NCBI GenBank assembly: GCA_003222675.1
Contig: QHWT01000060.1
Span: forward strand, 57,539 to 121,538
Reading direction: 5' to 3'
DNA from: Acidobacteriota bacterium
Lineage (GTDB): Bacteria; Acidobacteriota; Vicinamibacteria; Vicinamibacterales; 2-12-FULL-66-21
Length of the DNA stretch: 64,000 bases
A model generated the notes under the pieces. That model ran no database searches. It was not told the origin of the DNA and saw only the letters and a program-made list of their open reading frames with translations. This document shows, piece after piece, positions 60,639 through 64,000 of this stretch; the stretch's first letter is position 1, and each line of letters begins with the position of its first letter. A program made the translations under genes and the position numbers.

Positions 60639-61702
60639 TCAGGAAGCGGCGGCCGGAGCGTCTCGATCCAGCCGTCGTAGTCGATCAGATCTCTGATGCC
60701 CCATTCGGCGGCGTCGTTCACCAGCGCCATGGCAGCCCAGAGGATGCAGTGCGCGTAACGCGCGACTTCCGCGGTGTGAAAGAGGATGTTGAGTTGGGTA
60801 TCGTCGGGAAGACGCCAGCCGGCGTATTCCACCGCTTGACGATAGCGCTCCAGGATCCACGGCCGCTCGTCGATGGAGCATTGATAGAGGAACGTGGACA
60901 AATCATAGGTGAACGGACCTGCGCCCACGTGGTCCCAATCGATGAGGCGTGCGCGCGGGCCGCCGCCGGTCATGCTTACGAACACGTTCTTCGGCCAGAG
61001 ATCGCCATGCAGCAGCGTGTCGGGGATGTCTTCGGCAATCCGGACCCGTCGCGGCGCATCGTCGAGGAGCCGCGACAGCCGGTCGTACAAACGCGTCCGG
61101 ACGGCAGTCCATTGGTCCGCGAGGCCCGGGCGATCGATCGGCGATCGGTCGAGCACCGCGATCGCGTCGCGGAGACTCTCGGTGAAGAAGTGCGTCCCAT
61201 GATCGCGCGCGCGCCAGCGGATCTCGGGTAGGACCGGGTGACGGGCGGCATGCGTATGGAGTTCGGCGAGGCAATCGACGGCTGCGACCAGCCGCGATCG
61301 ATCGCGCCGCACTGCCAGATTCTCGGCGCCGAGATCCTCATAGACGTGCCACACGCAGGAACCTTCCCGATCGGCCGCAGAACACAACAGCCGCGGGCAG
61401 CGGTCGGCGAAATCGATGGCGGGCAACCAACGCTCCACGAGCAGGCGATCGACTTGCGCGAGTGCTGGCGTGTGGCGCTTGAGCACGAGCGAGCGTCCCG
61501 ATCGGCCGATGTGCAATCTGTAGACGGCGCGCTTCAGCCGCTCGATTCGGATCGGTCGGTCAGGCTGCGTCTCGTCGGCCAGGAATCCGGTCAAGACCTC
61601 CGACAGTTCAGCCGCGCCGTGCTCTTGCCATGCTTCGAGCGGCCCCCGGATATCCTGGCGAAGATCGCCGTCAGGACGCGCATTCGTTCGAGTCGGCATC
61701 AT
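60635..61702 (-). CDS. APH/choline-kinase-like phosphotransferase, copy 2
   Basis: 355 aa, similar over its full length to the gene at 57621: SLVLKRHTPA (K75), SCVWHVYEDLGAENLAVRRD, catalytic LHGDLWPKNVFV (H232/D234), ARLIDWD (D255), TYDLSTFLYQCS. A functional kinase is expected. Because both copies lie in one operon, they probably act on two different or sequential intermediates. Confidence 0.8.
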   Translation of the reverse strand: MMPTRTNARPDGDLRQDIRGPLEAWQEHGAAELSEVLTGFLADETQPDRPIRIERLKRAVYRLHIGRSGRSLVLKRHTPALAQVDRLLVERWLPAIDFADRCPRLLCSAADREGSCVWHVYEDLGAENLAVRRDRSRLVAAVDCLAELHTHAARHPVLPEIRWRARDHGTHFFTESLRDAIAVLDRSPIDRPGLADQWTAVRTRLYDRLSRLLDDAPRRVRIAEDIPDTLLHGDLWPKNVFVSMTGGGPRARLIDWDHVGAGPFTYDLSTFLYQCSIDERPWILERYRQAVEYAGWRLPDDTQLNILFHTAEVARYAHCILWAAMALVNDAAEWGIRDLIDYDGWIETLRPPLPD

Positions 61703-61731
61703 TCATCCGCTCCTCGGTGCATCCTCCGTCT

Positions 61732-62895
61732 TCATGCCAGTGCGCGGTCGAGCACCCGTGAGACCACTCGACATCCGTCGAAGTACTCCTCGGCCAGCGC
61801 GCGAGCCAATCGGCAGTGCCGGTCGTAATCGGCTTCGAGCGCGGTGAACGCGCCCACCGCGTCGTCCATGGATCGGAATCGAAAGATGCCTTCTGCATCC
61901 GGTAAGAACCGGCTGGGTCCCGTGTGCTGGACCACGGCCGGCTTCCCGCTGGACAGATACGAAACGGTGCGGTTGCTGATCCAGCTGTTCACGAACTGGG
62001 GACAGTACGGCTTGACGCAGCTGAACTCGCCTTTCGAGTGCTGGATGTAGGCGCGATACATATCGGGCGTCGCGCTGACATCCCACGCCTCGCGAACTCC
62101 CCATCCGAGCGGCTCGAGACGCGCGCGCAATTCGTGCTGATGATCGCCGAGGCACACGGCCAATTCGAGATTCGCAGTCGTGCGGGACGGCAGCTCCGCG
62201 TACTCGAGGAAGGCCGCTCCCTTGTCATTCGAGAATGTCGTCCCTTGGAACTCGAATGTTCCTCCCCACCAGTGCGTCACCGTCGTATACGCCGCGCCTG
62301 CGCCAGCTGGTGCCAGCGGCCATGCGGGCAGGAACACCGCGGTGGGCGTGTAATGCCAGCGCAGGCCGCAGTCGGGAAAGCGCGCTTCAGGGGTGCCAAC
62401 GGTTTCGCCAACGGTGAAGTAAATGTCGTAGCGGGCCGGGTGGATGTCCCCTGTCGTCATCCAGACCTGGAGCAGACCGGGATCGGTGTCGACCAACGCT
62501 GTCCGCCGGAAGCGGCTTACGACATGTTCTGGTAGGGAATGCCAGAGCGTCAGGAGCAGATCTGCATCCGCGGCGGCATCAAGATCGAGGCATCCGTTGA
62601 GAAGGTCGGCACGGAGCTCCCCTCCATTCATTGAGTAAAGAGCCAGCGAGTCCGTGAGACCGTAAGACTCGAGTCGCGCCTTCAGCGTCGTGACACACGT
62701 GCGCACGTCGCCGCCGCGCCAGCGCCGGCGCCGCGGCGTCGAGTTGTCTTTGTCGTCGTCAATGCCCTCGAGCCAGATCACGCGGCATCCCACCGCGCGC
62801 AATGCGAGGGCCCAATTGAGGTACTCCCACAGGTGCCCGCCTCCATTCGGGTACCCGATTGTGTGCGCGGGGGCGAGGCAGACGGTAACACTCAC
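61732..62895 (-). CDS. Glycosyltransferase-like protein, copy 2
   Basis: 387 aa from GTG 62895, which overlaps the ATP-grasp stop (GTGA). A longer upstream reading frame overlaps that gene and is rejected. IGYPNGGGHLWEYLNWALALR, LVDTDPGLLQVWMTTGD, GETVGTPEARFPDCGLRW, YIQHSKGEFSCVKP, SNRTVSYLSSGKPAVVQHTGPS and AEGIFRFRS match the corresponding blocks of the protein at 58741, so the two are paralogues. It is expected to transfer a sugar in the same pathway. Confidence 0.75.
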   Translation of the reverse strand: MSVTVCLAPAHTIGYPNGGGHLWEYLNWALALRAVGCRVIWLEGIDDDKDNSTPRRRRWRGGDVRTCVTTLKARLESYGLTDSLALYSMNGGELRADLLNGCLDLDAAADADLLLTLWHSLPEHVVSRFRRTALVDTDPGLLQVWMTTGDIHPARYDIYFTVGETVGTPEARFPDCGLRWHYTPTAVFLPAWPLAPAGAGAAYTTVTHWWGGTFEFQGTTFSNDKGAAFLEYAELPSRTTANLELAVCLGDHQHELRARLEPLGWGVREAWDVSATPDMYRAYIQHSKGEFSCVKPYCPQFVNSWISNRTVSYLSSGKPAVVQHTGPSRFLPDAEGIFRFRSMDDAVGAFTALEADYDRHCRLARALAEEYFDGCRVVSRVLDRALA

Positions 62896-63764
62896 CGGAC
62901 TTCCCCCTTCGACACGGTCTCGGTCGGAACCGACGTGAGAAGCGCCTGGCCGCGGCTCGCACGCTCCGCGGCCGCGTACGCATGGAAGTACAACGCCAGA
63001 TGCGACGCCGCGTCTGGCACCCCCTTGAACCCTGGCATGCTGCAGATATCCACGACGTACGGCGTCCCGTTGCTCTCGATGATGTCGACGCCGTAGAGGT
63101 CGATACCGAACGCCTGCCCGCAGCGCACGGCGATGTCGCACAACTCCGGCGCGGGCCTGAACGGCTCCCCGTGCTTCTCCGCCTGCGTCCTCGCCGGGAA
63201 GATCTTCTTGACGCCAAACAGGCGGCCCCCGATCGAATAGATCTTCCGGTCGCGGCCAGCGGGAGGATGATAACGCTGCGCCAGGACGGGTTCCTTGGTG
63301 GCTGGTATCGCCGCAAGGTCGACGGCGGTCCGGATGACGCGAACACCGTAACCGCCGCTGCCCTGATACGGCTTGACGACGAGCGGCCCCTCGTCCAGAA
63401 GCGGGGCCAAGAAGGACGGCCGCGAGACGATGTAGGTGGCAGGCGTGGGTATCCCTGCCGACTGCAGGATCCGTGCAGCGATGATCTTGTCGCCCAGCGC
63501 CACCGTCACCGGGTAGGGATTCACGATCGCGGCGCCTTGCGCGTGGAGCGCTCCTGCGATGCTCAACGCAAGGCCATTCGTTCTCTTGAGCACGTAAAGA
63601 TCGTGCTCGACCCGCACCGTCGACAGATCGATTGCACGGTCCAGGGGTTGGATGACGTCGACGATCACTCCCTGGTGCGAAAGCGCTCGCATCACCAGTG
63701 GCATGTGGCTGTCATTCGGCTCGCCGTAACGCGGCAACAGGAATCCGATCCGCATTGGTTTCAT
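62892..63764 (-). CDS. RimK-type ATP-grasp ligase
   Basis: 290 aa. The N-terminal preATP-grasp domain (RIGFLLPRYGEPNDSHMP) is followed by the ATP-grasp fold: LVVKPYQGSGGYGVRVI (ATP loop), EPVLAQRY, and metal/acceptor residues in YGVDIIESNGTPYVVDICSMPGFKG. RimK-like enzymes form amide bonds between a carboxylate and an amino acid or amine. In this cluster it could attach an amino acid to an amino sugar or make a peptide-like cap. It begins in an ATGA overlap with the incomplete upstream gene. Confidence 0.82.
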   Translation of the reverse strand: MKPMRIGFLLPRYGEPNDSHMPLVMRALSHQGVIVDVIQPLDRAIDLSTVRVEHDLYVLKRTNGLALSIAGALHAQGAAIVNPYPVTVALGDKIIAARILQSAGIPTPATYIVSRPSFLAPLLDEGPLVVKPYQGSGGYGVRVIRTAVDLAAIPATKEPVLAQRYHPPAGRDRKIYSIGGRLFGVKKIFPARTQAEKHGEPFRPAPELCDIAVRCGQAFGIDLYGVDIIESNGTPYVVDICSMPGFKGVPDAASHLALYFHAYAAAERASRGQALLTSVPTETVSKGEVR

Positions 63765-64000
63765 GTCCGGACCACCTCCCGCCGCGGCGCCCGCGCGCTC
63801 GGCACCCAGTCGAGCCGTTCGAGAGCGTGTTCGACTTCAGCGGCGAACATCCGCATGCTGCCAACGTAGGAATGCGCCCAGTCGTGCGTCAGGTCCTTCG
63901 ATTGCCAGTACAAAACGGCCAGCGCCCGGAACACCGTGCCGCAATAGGCAAGTCGTCGCCACGCCTCGGGGCTCGCCGCCGGCCACTGCTCACGGACCGT
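63761..64000 (-). CDS. Unidentified protein, C-terminal 79 residues only
   Basis: The frame is open from the right window edge to TGA 63763-63761, ending in RREVVRT. It is helical and aromatic (YCGTVFRALAVLYWQSKDL, AHSYVGSMRMFAAEVEHAL). It overlaps the next start by ATGA, so it belongs to the same operon. A third phosphotransferase-like C-terminus is possible, but too little is visible to name it. Confidence 0.55.
   Translation of the reverse strand, partial: TVREQWPAASPEAWRRLAYCGTVFRALAVLYWQSKDLTHDWAHSYVGSMRMFAAEVEHALERLDWVPSARAPRREVVRT

Noticed and set aside
57621..61702. APH-like genes as antibiotic-resistance determinants
   Set aside because: Both lie inside a biosynthetic-looking operon with overlapping genes, and this kinase fold is used for many small molecules. 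No evidence for resistance.
61732..63141. Longer N-terminal extension of the second GT-like protein
   Set aside because: It would overlap most of the ATP-grasp gene's end. GTG 62895 in a GTGA junction gives an N-terminus that aligns with the paralogue.

Overview
The window is a high-GC, densely coded bacterial chromosome segment with no rRNA, tRNA, CRISPR array, transposase or phage gene that I can see. The gene content suggests an Acidobacteriota genome, most likely of the Vicinamibacteria type: ~800-aa MacB/FtsX-like ABC permeases, an HExxH-protease/PD40-repeat/beta-barrel protein, carboxypeptidase-regulatory-like secreted proteins, zinc-finger anti-sigma factors and exosortase-associated polysaccharide genes. 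That placement is inference from gene families only.

Layout. 1-3367 (-): outer-membrane barrel, cupredoxin and a frameshifted sensor kinase, divergent from an IclR regulator (3452) with an IclR-type operator between them. 4301-5660 (+): ferredoxin, NuoB and NuoI without the rest of complex I. 5810-11500: TPR/aspartyl-protease protein, thioesterase, small zinc-finger protein, large protease/PD40/barrel protein. 11760-15519 (+): ECF sigma factor, anti-sigma factor, TlpA-like thioredoxin, small protein, M28 peptidase. 15550-21057: nuclease/phosphatase, cardiolipin-synthase-like enzyme, secreted Ig-like-fold protein, lipoprotein, zinc-ribbon protein, VanZ protein. 21205-30806: two paralogous secreted proteins (one frameshifted) divergent from an exosortase-A-type O-glycosylation ligase and amidotransferase, with candidate sigma-54 promoters at all three transcription starts. 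30943-39948: Cys/His hypothetical protein, CusF-SCO copper protein, RRM protein, ABC ATPase with two MacB-like permeases, small secreted protein. 39958-41931: broken DUF1801 gene and M24 aminopeptidase. 42162-45530 (+): LiaF-like membrane proteins with a LytS/LytTR two-component pair. 45657-53009 (+): a YbhGFSR-like efflux operon whose ATPase is split in two around a TolC gene, behind a promoter overlapped by a TetR-type palindrome. 53205-56885 (+): OmpR-type two-component system followed by HtrA and a clear intrinsic terminator. 57621-64000 (-): a glycan or natural-product type cluster with two copies each of an APH-like kinase and a glycosyltransferase-like protein, a ChbG/YdjC deacetylase and an ATP-grasp ligase. 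It runs off the right edge.

The least usual property is the intergenic DNA. Many gaps hold short tandem arrays, mostly of heptamers, with a different heptamer at each locus. They are often arranged as two inverted arms around a spacer. One array type (GCTTCGG) seems to have expanded in frame inside the anti-sigma gene. Other families are perfect hairpins with a C(TTCA)G loop, a dispersed GGCCACGG inverted repeat and a GC-rich palindromic element present twice.

The best candidates for undescribed biology are the duplicated kinase/glycosyltransferase cluster, the sigma-54-linked secreted paralogue pair, and the locus-specific heptamer arrays.
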